Source of the DNA: Myxococcota bacterium
GTDB lineage: Bacteria > Myxococcota > JAJVIH01
Length of the DNA stretch: 45,058 nucleotides
Assembly (NCBI GenBank): GCA_022072125.1
Contig: JAJVIH010000008.1
Span: forward strand, 1 to 45,058
Reading direction: 5' to 3'
Shown here: positions 33,261 to 42,198 of the stretch, one piece after another
How the letters are laid out: every line of letters begins with the position of its first letter
Position numbering within the stretch: position 1 is the first letter of the stretch
Program-made: the position numbers and the translations under genes
Notes under the pieces: generated by a model
Told to the model about the DNA's origin: nothing
Databases searched by the model: none
Seen by the model: the letters and a program-made list of their open reading frames with translations, nothing else

Positions 33261-34232
33261 CTACAACCCCCACTGCATGGCGAAAAATCCCGCCCAGCAC
33301 AGGACCAGGCCAATCCCCTCCCAGCGCTCCAGCCGCTGGCCGGTCACCAGGCCGATCGTGGCGAAGACCACCGTGAAGCCCAGCACGCCGAAATTGAGCC
33401 AGACCGGCTGCATGTCCACGCCGAAGGGCGCCACCATGCCGGCTACCCCCGGTATCACGCTGGAATTGAAGGTGACCGAGCCGATGGCGTTGCCCACCGC
33501 CAGGCTCCCGTGCCCGCGCACCGCCGCGATCACCGAGGTCAGCAGTTCCGGCGTGGCGGTGCCCAGCGCCACGATGGCCGAGCCAATCACCACGTCGCTC
33601 AACTGGAACTCCTTCGCAATGGCCACCGCGCCGCCCAAAAACAGCTTGCCGCCGCCGATCAGCAGCGCCGCCCCGCCCATGGTGATCAGGATCAGCCGGA
33701 CCACGCTGGAGCCCTGCGGCGCGCCCGCCGATTCGGTGTCGTGGACGATTTCCTCCGCGTCCGCTTGGGAGGCGCCGCCCCGTTTCAGCACCAGCACGAT
33801 GTACAGATAAAAGGCCATGCAACTCAATTGAATCGCGGCGTCGAAGCGGCTGAATTCTCCATCCGCCAGCAACAGCGCCAACAGACCGAGCATGAAGACG
33901 AGGGCGGGCATGTCGCGCTTGATCACCTCCACGTCCGTCCCCATGGGGGAGATGATCGCGCTCAGGCCCAGGATCAGGCCGATATTCATGAGATTGGAGC
34001 CGATCACATTGCCCGCGATGATGCCGCCCCGCCCCTCCAGGGTGGATTGCACCGCCACCACCACTTCCGGCGCCGACGTGCCAAGGGCGACCACGGTCAG
34101 TCCCGCCACCAGCGGACTAACCCCCAGCCGCAACGCCAGCCCCACCGCCCCCTTCACCAGCCACTCCGCGCCCAGGTACAGGATGACCGCGCCGATCAGC
34201 AGAAAAAAGAACTGGTTGAACAGGGGTGGCAT
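33261..34232 (-). CDS. CaCA family cation/Ca2+ exchanger (YrbG-like)
   Basis: The 323-residue inner-membrane protein has ten or so hydrophobic helices and the two inverted alpha repeats of the CaCA superfamily. Alpha-1 is VALGTSAPEVVVAVQST with GNVIGSNLMNIG (GTSAPE 51-56, GNVIGSN 74-80); alpha-2 is VALGTATPELLTSVIAA with GNAIGSVTFNSS (GTATPE 224-229, GNAIGSV 247-253). It probably exchanges Na+, H+ or K+ for Ca2+. The second alpha repeat departs from the first: Ser to Ala in GTSxPE and Asn to Val in GSN, positions near the ion-binding sites. A short acidic cytoplasmic loop follows the fifth helix. It is monocistronic, convergent with the broken epimerase gene. Confidence 0.92.
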   Translation of the reverse strand: MPPLFNQFFFLLIGAVILYLGAEWLVKGAVGLALRLGVSPLVAGLTVVALGTSAPEVVVAVQSTLEGRGGIIAGNVIGSNLMNIGLILGLSAIISPMGTDVEVIKRDMPALVFMLGLLALLLADGEFSRFDAAIQLSCMAFYLYIVLVLKRGGASQADAEEIVHDTESAGAPQGSSVVRLILITMGGAALLIGGGKLFLGGAVAIAKEFQLSDVVIGSAIVALGTATPELLTSVIAAVRGHGSLAVGNAIGSVTFNSSVIPGVAGMVAPFGVDMQPVWLNFGVLGFTVVFATIGLVTGQRLERWEGIGLVLCWAGFFAMQWGL

Positions 34233-34612
34233 TCCATCACATCCTGGAAAGAAAGGTTTTCGGGTGGTGGATGAACGGCTGTGCGCCGGTGAAGCGGGGG
34301 AACCCCCATCGTCTCTCTAACCGCCGCGGCGGGGTCAGGCAAGGCGAAGGGACCTTGGCGGGGAAGAAAAACTGGCGTTTTTGTCCGCTCGCGGGCACTC
34401 TGTCTGTTGGAGAGTTGGGTTTTGGGGCGAGGGAAAGGGTTGCGGGTCTCCGCGGGCCGGGGATGCAAAAAGGTAAGGATGAGCTTTCTCACTACGCAAA
34501 AAGGTGCGCGCATTGGAAGGGATATTCCTGACCTGTCCGGAAGGCTGCGGGAAAACGCCATGGAAATCAACCGTCTGGGTGACCGTTTATATAAAGGTGA
34601 ACAACCGGGTTT
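34233..34612. other. Intergenic region upstream of the pilus operon
   Basis: About 380 bases between the divergently transcribed exchanger gene and the minor-pilin operon. Several short open frames exist, none with a convincing ribosome site or family resemblance. The region likely holds upstream sites for the sigma-54 activator of the operon, but I could not identify a specific enhancer motif. Confidence 0.45.
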
Positions 34613-34629
34613 TTGGTATGAAAATTGCA
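34613..34629 (+). promoter_or_regulatory. Sigma-54 type promoter of the minor-pilin operon
   Basis: TTGGTATGAAAATTGCA has GG at 34615-34616 and GC at 34627-34628, exactly the GG-N10-GC spacing of -24/-12 elements, and matches TGGCACG-N4-TTGCA except at two positions of the -24 box. It lies 38 bases before the fimT-like start codon. Sigma-54 control of type IV pilus genes is established for pilA in Pseudomonas and Myxococcus; here it is inferred from motif and position. Confidence 0.7.
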
Positions 34630-34666
34630 TCACCAACGGGTGGAATAACAGGTTGTGAGCATCGCC

Positions 34667-35323
34667 ATGAAGAAAATCCACACCACACGGCATGATTCTG
34701 GTTTCTCCCTGCTCGAGATGCTGGTGGTGGTCGCCATGATCGCGCTGGGCACAACCATCGCCGTGACCGCGATGTCGGACAACGTGACCCGCATCAACAC
34801 GGCGCGGGCGGCCCGCGACATGGCCTCGACGCTGACGATGATGCGTTTGCGGGCGGTGACCACCGGCTTCGCCTACGTCGCCTACATCACGACCAGCGCC
34901 AACATGTTCGTGTACCGGGCGAACAATCCGGTTTATCCGACCGGCTGGCAGGATGAATCGGGCAACGTCAACCAGCCGGTCGTGAACCTGATGATGCTGA
35001 AATACGAGGCTTCGCCCGACTGGCGCGTGGTGGGCACGGAGCCTTGTATTGATCGCTATCCCACCGCCAGCGACACCTGCGCCAGCCCGCCGCTGACCAA
35101 CCCGGCGGAAGAACATGTCTTTGTGGTCCGTCCGTCCGGAACGATGTCCTTTGACAACGGCGGTTTGCAGGAGTTGAACTCGACGATATTCATCACCTCG
35201 TCCAAGGAAGACGGTTCGACCACCACGTTTGATTATTCCCAGTACCGTTACCGGGTTATCGTACGTGGAATCAACGGCCGGGCGGATGTTTGCCGCGGCT
35301 GGACGGGAGTTTGCGACAAATGA
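34667..35323 (+). CDS. fimT: Type IV pilus minor pilin, FimT/GspH-like
   Basis: The 218-residue product has the type III (prepilin) signal sequence: a basic leader MKKIHTTRHDSG cut after Gly12, then mature FSLLEMLVVVAMIALGTTIAV with Glu at mature position 5. The hydrophobic helix and the following variable domain fit FimT/GspH minor pilins, which form the initiation complex at the pilus tip. The ATG at 34667 is used; an in-frame GTG four codons earlier is possible. It is the first gene after the sigma-54 promoter and overlaps pilV by ATGA. Confidence 0.85.
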   Translation: MKKIHTTRHDSGFSLLEMLVVVAMIALGTTIAVTAMSDNVTRINTARAARDMASTLTMMRLRAVTTGFAYVAYITTSANMFVYRANNPVYPTGWQDESGNVNQPVVNLMMLKYEASPDWRVVGTEPCIDRYPTASDTCASPPLTNPAEEHVFVVRPSGTMSFDNGGLQELNSTIFITSSKEDGSTTTFDYSQYRYRVIVRGINGRADVCRGWTGVCDK

Positions 35324-35862
35324 AAACCCGTTTTCTTCATCGCCGTCATGGCGGCTTCACCCTGATTGAAGCGATGATCGCTCTTGTCATTCTCGCCGTG
35401 GGCATTCTCGGCGGATCGGCGCTGACCCAGTTGATGGCGGTCAAATCCACCACCAACGCCTGGCAGAAGACCATCGCCCTGGAGTTGGCGCGGTCCCAGG
35501 CCAAGGCGTTCGAGACGTATACTTGGCCGAACGTCCGCTCCGTACCCAATCCGTTCGTGGATACTTCCAGTTCTTGCGCCGCCCCCTCCGAGGGCAATGA
35601 TCTGACCAACCGGATCATCACCACCATGGAGATGAACAACACCACCTTTTACCGTATCTGGCAGGTGAGCGGGTCGGGAAGCACCGAGCGTTCCGTCCGG
35701 GTGGTGGTTTACTGGAAAACCAAGGGCAAGGCGGGCACCAACGAGGAAGACACCGACAAATGCGACAGTGTCGAGGTCAACACGATCATCACCTGCAATA
35801 TGGGTGACTACGCCACCCGCGGCGACACCACCCTCGACGCGGACGGTTGTCCCACCTCGTGA
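35320..35862 (+). CDS. pilV: Type IV pilus minor pilin PilV-like
   Basis: A 180-residue prepilin: leader MKTRFLHRRHGG cut after Gly12, then FTLIEAMIALVILAVGILGGSAL with Glu at mature position 5. The helix followed by QLMAVKSTTNAWQKTIALELARSQAKAFE is the PilV pattern, and the C-terminal part has two Cys pairs. It should be an inner-membrane protein feeding the pilus tip. It overlaps the genes on both sides (ATGA with fimT; stop next to pilW). Confidence 0.85.
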   Translation: MKTRFLHRRHGGFTLIEAMIALVILAVGILGGSALTQLMAVKSTTNAWQKTIALELARSQAKAFETYTWPNVRSVPNPFVDTSSSCAAPSEGNDLTNRIITTMEMNNTTFYRIWQVSGSGSTERSVRVVVYWKTKGKAGTNEEDTDKCDSVEVNTIITCNMGDYATRGDTTLDADGCPTS

Positions 35863-35879
35863 TGAAGGGAATGAGCGCC

Positions 35880-37211
35880 ATGGAACGTACAGCGCACGCC
35901 ATCCGCCGGGTCTCCAGGACGAAGGGCGGCTTTTCCGTCTCGGAGATGATCGTTTCCGTCGCCATCATGTCGCTGGTGATTCTGGGCGTCATCGAGGCGA
36001 TGAGCGCCCAGCAGCGCAGTTTTGGCGACCTGCGGGTGGTGCGGGAGCCCCAGCAGCACCTCCGGTCGGCGATATCCCTGCTGACCTACAGCATCTCACA
36101 GGCGGGCGTGGGCATGCCCGGCGCGCAGTGCGTTCTGGGCGGCGGCTCGGAGGGGATCACCTCCGGCATTCAGGTGAACGGCGGTATTTTTGGTCTGACC
36201 GGAACCTACAAACTGCGCAACCTGCTGGTGGTGAACCGGAATCATACCACTTCCGGTTCTCATTATGATGAACTGGTCAGCATTTACATGGATGGCTACC
36301 GGTCGAGCCCGCTGGCCCACGCCACCACCGCCGACTCCAATTTTTTCAACGCTTCCGGCGGAACCGGCTCCGGCGAATGGCGTTTTCCGCTGCTCTATCC
36401 GTCGCTTCTGGAAGCAAACACCAGCAACTGTCCCAGCTATCTGCAAATTTGCATCGGCGATTATGTGATTGTCACCGATTTTCTGAACGCGGACCTGTTC
36501 AAGGTGACGGGTATTGACAGCGACACCATTGTCGTGGACGCCGGCGACTCCCAGAACAGTCCCGCTCTTCACCGGTTGTGGTCCGACACGAGCAAGACGG
36601 ATGAACAGGCCGTGTACAATTATTCTGGCGGCTTCACCACATGGATAGCCAAGGCCAATATCGAACATTTCAAGGTGGAGCCCGATGACGATGGAGATCC
36701 CGCCACGCAGGATCATCCTTATATGATCATGAAGAAGTACGGAACCGACGATGACGACAATGTGATCGCCGACGATGTCCAGAACTTTCAGGTGGAAGTG
36801 GGATACGACACCGCCACCATTCCCATCACCACCGCGCAGTTGGCGACCCTGGTCGGGGCGGGAAGCCCGATAGGCCCCCGCCATCCCACCGTTGGCGCGA
36901 TGACCTCTCACCTGGGCACGACCAAGCCTTCGCGCATCCGCTCCACGCGGATCAATCTGATTACCCGGTCTTATCATCAGTTGTCCGAGCGCCAGAAAGA
37001 GCGGTCCAGCGGAGAATCCGGAGCGTTGCCCGGTTTTGGCACTCCCCTCAAGGCTGGCGATTACGTCTATCCAACAGACAGCGCGAAGGATTATTACAAC
37101 CGCGGCATTTCGGTGTTTCAGGACATCATCAACTCCGGTTTTGGCGAGCAGGTGTATGGAATGCCCTCACTGCTGCGCCGCCAGAGCGGCGACCTGGGAG
37201 TTTGCCAATGA
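35880..37211 (+). CDS. pilW: Type IV pilus minor pilin PilW-like
   Basis: The 443-residue product has a prepilin leader (MERTAHAIRRVSRTKGG, cut after Gly17) and mature FSVSEMIVSVAIMSLVILGVIEAMSAQQRSF, with Glu at position 5, the N-terminal pattern of PilW. It is longer than typical PilW proteins (about 270-350 residues), the extra length being in the extracellular-type domain. Start 35880 is preferred because AAGGGA lies nine bases upstream; the in-frame ATGs at 35862 and 35871 would leave that site too close or within the frame. It overlaps pilX by four bases. Confidence 0.82.
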   Translation: MERTAHAIRRVSRTKGGFSVSEMIVSVAIMSLVILGVIEAMSAQQRSFGDLRVVREPQQHLRSAISLLTYSISQAGVGMPGAQCVLGGGSEGITSGIQVNGGIFGLTGTYKLRNLLVVNRNHTTSGSHYDELVSIYMDGYRSSPLAHATTADSNFFNASGGTGSGEWRFPLLYPSLLEANTSNCPSYLQICIGDYVIVTDFLNADLFKVTGIDSDTIVVDAGDSQNSPALHRLWSDTSKTDEQAVYNYSGGFTTWIAKANIEHFKVEPDDDGDPATQDHPYMIMKKYGTDDDDNVIADDVQNFQVEVGYDTATIPITTAQLATLVGAGSPIGPRHPTVGAMTSHLGTTKPSRIRSTRINLITRSYHQLSERQKERSSGESGALPGFGTPLKAGDYVYPTDSAKDYYNRGISVFQDIINSGFGEQVYGMPSLLRRQSGDLGVCQ

Positions 37212-37882
37212 AAAATCGTTTCACCATCCGGCGGCTCCGCCGCGGCGCTCATAATGGATTCGCGCTGATGCTGGCCATGGGCGTTTCGCTGATTCTCGCC
37301 GGCATCGCCATGGCCTCGCTCTCCATCGCCCGGCTGGAGCACGCCATGGCCGCCGCCGAACGCGACACTGGCTTGCTGGAAACCACCGCCCGATCCTGCG
37401 CTTCCCAGTTGGTGGATTTGCTTCGCGTGTTTGGAACCAACGCGGAAACCAACAAGTATATCCCCAACACCCTGATGGACCCCAGCATCATCCGCAACCA
37501 CCCCTTGATCGGATCCTGCTACGCGGTCAATAGCAATTGCGCTCCCGGCTCCCCGGACCTGAACAGCGACGGCGTCGCCGAGACCTACTGCTGCTGCCGC
37601 ACCGGACCGGCGTTCGACAGCAATTTCACCCTGATCGCCTTTGACCACACGGATCCGAATATCTCGAACACCCAGATCATTGAACGCGGTCCGCAGATCA
37701 TTGGTCATGACCTGACGATTCCCAATATTCCCATTCGTGGCGACGACCGTTTGACCTATTCCCGCCACCAGATCACGATTACCGCCGCGGTTCGCACCGC
37801 GGTCCGCGAATTCCAGCTTGGCGTTGACTCTGGCCCCCTGCCCAAAAAGGGGTCCACCGGCACCAGCTACACGGACGAGTGA
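37208..37882 (+). CDS. pilX: Type IV pilus minor pilin PilX-like
   Basis: A 224-residue protein with leader MKNRFTIRRLRRGAHNG followed by FALMLAMGVSLILAGIAMASLSIARLEHAMAAAERD, the PilX_N pattern. As in PilX/GspK-like pseudopilins, the mature residue 5 is not Glu, which fits a subunit placed at the fibre tip. A conspicuous CCC tripeptide (YCCCRTG) lies in the C-terminal domain. It overlaps pilW by ATGA and ends 16 bases before pilY1. Confidence 0.82.
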   Translation: MKNRFTIRRLRRGAHNGFALMLAMGVSLILAGIAMASLSIARLEHAMAAAERDTGLLETTARSCASQLVDLLRVFGTNAETNKYIPNTLMDPSIIRNHPLIGSCYAVNSNCAPGSPDLNSDGVAETYCCCRTGPAFDSNFTLIAFDHTDPNISNTQIIERGPQIIGHDLTIPNIPIRGDDRLTYSRHQITITAAVRTAVREFQLGVDSGPLPKKGSTGTSYTDE

Positions 37883-37898
37883 AGGACGGAGGGCTCCC

Positions 37899-40800
37899 AT
37901 GAACCCGCGCATCCAACCGCGATCCTCCAGGCGAGCAGGCGTATTGCAACGGCTGACCTCGCTGGTCCTGTTGCTGGCCGCCGCCGTTTTTGCACCCGGC
38001 AGCGCCAACGCGACCTTTGGCGAGGAAGACATCTTTACTTTCGACAAGGAAGTGGAGCCGAACGTCATCATCGCCTTCGCCGACGGACGCTACATGACCC
38101 AGTGGGCGTACTCCTGGGGCCCCACCGACTACAATGATCGCAACTGCTACAACGGCACCGACTGTCCGGGTTTCTGCGGCAAGGTGTACGACCGCAGCGC
38201 CAATGAACTGACCCCGAACTACAACTGCCCGAAGGCCTATTACGGTCCGGTCGAGCCGGGAACCACCTTCTCATTTTCATCCGCCAACTGCACCACCTCC
38301 GACTCGCTGATGTACCACCTGAACGTGGAAGGCGGGTCCTACAACAACGATATCTATATTGATTCCTCCGCCAGCGCCCTGTACTGCCGCATTTACAACC
38401 GTTACGGCGGCATCCGGGATATCTACTACCGCACCTACACCGGCAACGAGTTCAACGCCGCCGTCGCGACCTATCAGTCCGTGGTCGCGGACATGCTGGC
38501 CAAGGAAAGCTCCATCAGCGGCGGCGAGCCCGAGAACAAAGGCTATCTGTCATCCTGGGTTTACGGCAACGAAGCGCGCGTGTCCCTGTTCAAATTCAAC
38601 AACACCAACGCGGACACCAACCAGCCAGCGGTTGGCGCGGTTCCCAATCCGCCGGCCATCAATCCGCCGCAGTCCCGCACCTCGCACGACGGCGTGGGCG
38701 CCTGCCTCGCGCAGGACATCACCACCACGCCCTGGACGGCGCTCTATACCGGCACCAATACGGTGCGGGATGCATTCCGGCCGTCCGCATCCTACGAAAA
38801 CGAACCCAAATGGTTGAGTCCCATCGGTGAGATGCTGGGGGAAATTCATGATTATTTCCGGGGCAGGTCCAGCCGTTACTGTTACGATCTGGAAACCTCT
38901 GGCGTGCCCACCTATTCCAACCCGATGGGCAATCGCAGCATCACCAACCCACAGGACGTATCGGCGAACGACGCCTACATTGTGGCGAACAACTTCACCC
39001 TGCTGATCACGGCGGAATCCTCCACCGCGGATGATGACCCGGATCTGTTGACCGAGGAAGGTTATCTGCCCGATGGCAGCGTGGTCACCAACCAGGGCGA
39101 CCAGAACGCCGACGGACGCGAGACCATCGCCTTCAACTATTACGGCTCCGATCATGCCGACGACATGGCGTTGTTGAGTTGGCGGCGCGACTTCCTGGAC
39201 GACTCCGACGCCGCCTACACATCGGGTCTCGGGTATGCGACCCAATGCTCCAAGGTGTTCATCGGCACGAACAAAACCGCCAACTGCCGCCGCCAGTCCA
39301 TGGCGACCGACGTTTTCGCGGCCTACGCCAACACCGCCTTCACGGATAACCCCGACCTCTTGGGTGAAACCGCCCGCTGGGCCCAGGGAACCCATTACCT
39401 GTTCACCTCGATTGGCCAGAACTGCGATGTGAACAATGGCAGCGGCCACAATGCGAACCCGGGCGGCTGCTGGGATTATGGCTCGCTGGCCCGCGCGATG
39501 AACAACTATTTCACCCGTCTGGCCGCCCGTAACGTGGACATCAGCCGTCCGTTCTACCTGTCCCGCCCAACGATTGACATGGACTTCGCCGATCCGGATG
39601 ACGACACCCGGAACAAGATCATCATTCCGCATTTCGTGCCGACGCCAGGCAGCATGTATGAAGGTCACCTGGTGGCGTTCCGCTTTGGCACCAACCGCAC
39701 GGTGAATGGCGGCGCCGATAATTTCGACACGGAATCCTCCGGTCTGGAACGCACCTTGTTCCAGGCCAGCGGCACGCTGAAATCCTATAGTTCAGCCGAC
39801 TTTTTGTGGGATGCCGGCCATCGCCTGTATTCATCCGGCTATCAGACCGCCGACAACCGCGTGGTGTACACCCACCGGCGCATGAGCGACAGCACGCTCA
39901 CGGTGGTCAATTACGATCATACCAGCCTTACCGCCAGCGACATGGAAGTGGACGTGTATGGATCGGGCACCACCGAGGACAATATGCGTCTTGCCCGCAC
40001 CTACTCGATTGTCAGCCGCATTCTGAATGGCGTGCCTTCCTACTGGATCGGCGCGTCGGTTCTCGCCTCGTGGAAAATGGCGGATATGAGCTACTCAACT
40101 CCGATCGTGGTCGGTCAGCCTTCTCCCTTCTTCATTGACTCGGGCTTGGTGCCTGGCGAATCCAACGGTTCATGGGCCTCCTTCTTCACCGGCAACAAGA
40201 CCCGCCGCAAGGTTGTCTACGCCGCCACCAACGACGGCGTGCTGCACGCCTTTGACGCCGGTTCGCACAGCGGCGTCAAGTACGACAACGGCACGGGCAA
40301 CGAGTTGTGGGCCTTCGTCCCCAACTGGCAGCTCCGCAAGTTCAAGCACCGCGTGCCGGCGTGGGAGTCGGGCGATCGCTTCGCCTCGTGGTCGTATACC
40401 GGCGGCGCCCAGTTCGGTTCGTGGCTGGCCGGCCGCAGCTACTCGTCGTGGGTGCCTGGCCGCTACACCGGCATTGACGCCACCCCGCACGTGAACGATG
40501 CGTGGATTGACGCCGACTACGACAAGGAAAAGGACTGTCCGTCGCCGTTCAACGCCGCGACCTGCGAGTGGAAGACCATTCTGGTCGGCGGCATGGGCAT
40601 GGGCGGCCGCGCCATCTACGCCCTCGACATCACCGACCCGACCGCGCCGAAGGTGATCGGACGTGAGTTCCGGTACAACAACTCCACCGGCACGGGCGAT
40701 GGCGCCTTCAATGACACCTTCGACAGCGTGTACGAGTCCGAAGTGCTGGGCTACACCACCTCCGAGCCCGCCATCGGCCGCAACATGTTCTGCGACATCA

Positions 40801-42005
40801 CCGCCTGCTCTCCGGAAGACGCGACGGAATTCTGGTACGCCATCTTCGGCGCCGGTTACCATCCGTCCGGCGACCCGTCCCATACGAGTTGCCCGAGTTC
40901 GCCGTACAAGGATTACGAATTGCCTTGTTACGATACGGGTACGACCACGACGGTGTCGCGCGGCATCCTGGCGGTGGACCTGCGCACCATGAAGAAATTG
41001 TGGGAGGTCATCTATGACCCCAGCGGCTCGGGCGCCAACAGGAATATGAAGTACTCCATGGCCTCCAGCATGAAGCTGATGGACGCCAACGGCGACGGCT
41101 TCACCGAAACCGGCTACATCGGCGACCTGGGCGGCAACATGTGGCGCGTGGATATGCCGTTGTTCGGTGTGAAGAGCGGCGCGGGCATCGTGGCCACCTG
41201 CGCCACCACGACCAGCGCCAACTGCTGGGGAGTCCGCCGTGTCTTCGACGCCGAGACCAACTCCAAGGTCCCCGGTCCGACCGACCTGTGGTACCCGGTG
41301 TGGAATAAGGTGGCGAGCACCTTGTCAGTCGCAGGCACCCGCGTCATTGCGTGGGGCACCGGCGACCGCAACGACATGTTCTCCACTTCCAACAACAAGA
41401 CGGGCCGCCTGATCCTGATGAACGACATCCGCGGCGAGGAACTGAACCTGGCCGACTTGAGCAACCGCACCACGCCGGCTTCGGGTGAAAACCCGGTGGG
41501 CTGGTACATGACCTTCGGCGGCACCAACCGGAACGGCGAGAAGATTCTCACCTCGCCGACCATCTTCGGCTTCAGCCTGCTGTGGACGACCTTCATTCCG
41601 GACAACGACGCCGACCTGTCCACGGCTCAGGATCTGACCAAGGCGGAGTTCACCACCCGCACGACCATCGGCTGCTCGAAGATGTGGCAGGCGCATATCA
41701 GCTCGGGCAACTTCATGCCCACGCAGATGCGCGTCATCGAGACCGGCGGCAGCGACGCGCGTGAATCCACCGCCTGCGGACGCGGCATGATCTCCAGCCC
41801 GATCGTGCGCGACTTCCGCACCTACGCGGCGGCGGAGAATCCGTCCATGTCCAACTCGCGCAGCCGCAACAAGCTGGTGGCGTTGTCGAGCACGGGCGAA
41901 CTGCACACCTTCCTTGAACCGGCCAGCATCTCGGCCGGTCCGCTGGGAGGCATCGCGCCGCCTGACTTCACCCGCGTCATCTACTGGCGTCCGACCAACT
42001 TCTGA
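37899..42005 (+). CDS. pilY1: Type IV pilus tip-associated protein PilY1
   Basis: The 1368-residue exported protein starts with a Sec signal peptide (SLVLLLAAAVFAPGSANA). A large Cys- and Tyr-rich N-terminal part of unknown fold follows, and then from about residue 768 the conserved PilY1 beta-propeller (RRKVVYAATNDGVLHAFDAG, GNELWAFVPNWQLRKF, KTILVGGMGMGGRAIYALDI). A calcium-binding loop DANGDGFTE sits at 1062-1070, the type shown to govern pilus extension and retraction in Pseudomonas. PilY1 acts at the pilus tip in adhesion and surface sensing. GGAGGG lies five bases before the ATG, which sets the start. It closes the fimT-pilV-pilW-pilX-pilY1 unit and is followed by a strong terminator. 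No VWA domain motif was seen at the N terminus. Confidence 0.93.
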   Translation: MNPRIQPRSSRRAGVLQRLTSLVLLLAAAVFAPGSANATFGEEDIFTFDKEVEPNVIIAFADGRYMTQWAYSWGPTDYNDRNCYNGTDCPGFCGKVYDRSANELTPNYNCPKAYYGPVEPGTTFSFSSANCTTSDSLMYHLNVEGGSYNNDIYIDSSASALYCRIYNRYGGIRDIYYRTYTGNEFNAAVATYQSVVADMLAKESSISGGEPENKGYLSSWVYGNEARVSLFKFNNTNADTNQPAVGAVPNPPAINPPQSRTSHDGVGACLAQDITTTPWTALYTGTNTVRDAFRPSASYENEPKWLSPIGEMLGEIHDYFRGRSSRYCYDLETSGVPTYSNPMGNRSITNPQDVSANDAYIVANNFTLLITAESSTADDDPDLLTEEGYLPDGSVVTNQGDQNADGRETIAFNYYGSDHADDMALLSWRRDFLDDSDAAYTSGLGYATQCSKVFIGTNKTANCRRQSMATDVFAAYANTAFTDNPDLLGETARWAQGTHYLFTSIGQNCDVNNGSGHNANPGGCWDYGSLARAMNNYFTRLAARNVDISRPFYLSRPTIDMDFADPDDDTRNKIIIPHFVPTPGSMYEGHLVAFRFGTNRTVNGGADNFDTESSGLERTLFQASGTLKSYSSADFLWDAGHRLYSSGYQTADNRVVYTHRRMSDSTLTVVNYDHTSLTASDMEVDVYGSGTTEDNMRLARTYSIVSRILNGVPSYWIGASVLASWKMADMSYSTPIVVGQPSPFFIDSGLVPGESNGSWASFFTGNKTRRKVVYAATNDGVLHAFDAGSHSGVKYDNGTGNELWAFVPNWQLRKFKHRVPAWESGDRFASWSYTGGAQFGSWLAGRSYSSWVPGRYTGIDATPHVNDAWIDADYDKEKDCPSPFNAATCEWKTILVGGMGMGGRAIYALDITDPTAPKVIGREFRYNNSTGTGDGAFNDTFDSVYESEVLGYTTSEPAIGRNMFCDITACSPEDATEFWYAIFGAGYHPSGDPSHTSCPSSPYKDYELPCYDTGTTTTVSRGILAVDLRTMKKLWEVIYDPSGSGANRNMKYSMASSMKLMDANGDGFTETGYIGDLGGNMWRVDMPLFGVKSGAGIVATCATTTSANCWGVRRVFDAETNSKVPGPTDLWYPVWNKVASTLSVAGTRVIAWGTGDRNDMFSTSNNKTGRLILMNDIRGEELNLADLSNRTTPASGENPVGWYMTFGGTNRNGEKILTSPTIFGFSLLWTTFIPDNDADLSTAQDLTKAEFTTRTTIGCSKMWQAHISSGNFMPTQMRVIETGGSDARESTACGRGMISSPIVRDFRTYAAAENPSMSNSRSRNKLVALSSTGELHTFLEPASISAGPLGGIAPPDFTRVIYWRPTNF

Positions 42006-42034
42006 TCGGCGCGCCGGCGGCGTTCATCCACGAC

Positions 42035-42067
42035 AACCAGGGCCCGGGAAACCGGGCCCTGGTTTTT
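42035..42067 (+). terminator. Rho-independent terminator of the pilus operon
   Basis: A perfect 13-bp stem (42035-42047 with 42052-42064) with a GAAA tetraloop runs into TTTTT (42063-42067), about 30 bases after the pilY1 stop codon. Confidence 0.94.
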
Positions 42068-42095
42068 CCAGCGGGATTTTTCCGGCGTCCCCATT

Positions 42096-42109
42096 GACTT
42101 TGAAAAGTC
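42096..42109. repeat. Inverted repeat before the Spy-like gene
   Basis: GACTTT-GA-AAAGTC, a 6-2-6 perfect inverted repeat about 90 bases upstream of the Spy-like gene start, overlaps a TTGACT that could be a -35 element. No matching -10 element follows, so this is at most a possible operator. Confidence 0.3.
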
Positions 42110-42198
42110 AGGTGACACATTGGAAAAGGGCGCGAGGCATATCGCCCGCGTTTCAACACCCGCCGGGAGTTCAACACCCTGGCGAAGGAGACAACATC

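Noticed and set aside
32185-33822. Minus-strand open frame of 545 codons across the epimerase-SCP2 and exchanger genes
   Set aside because: It overlaps two supported genes, shares no family resemblance and has no ribosome site.
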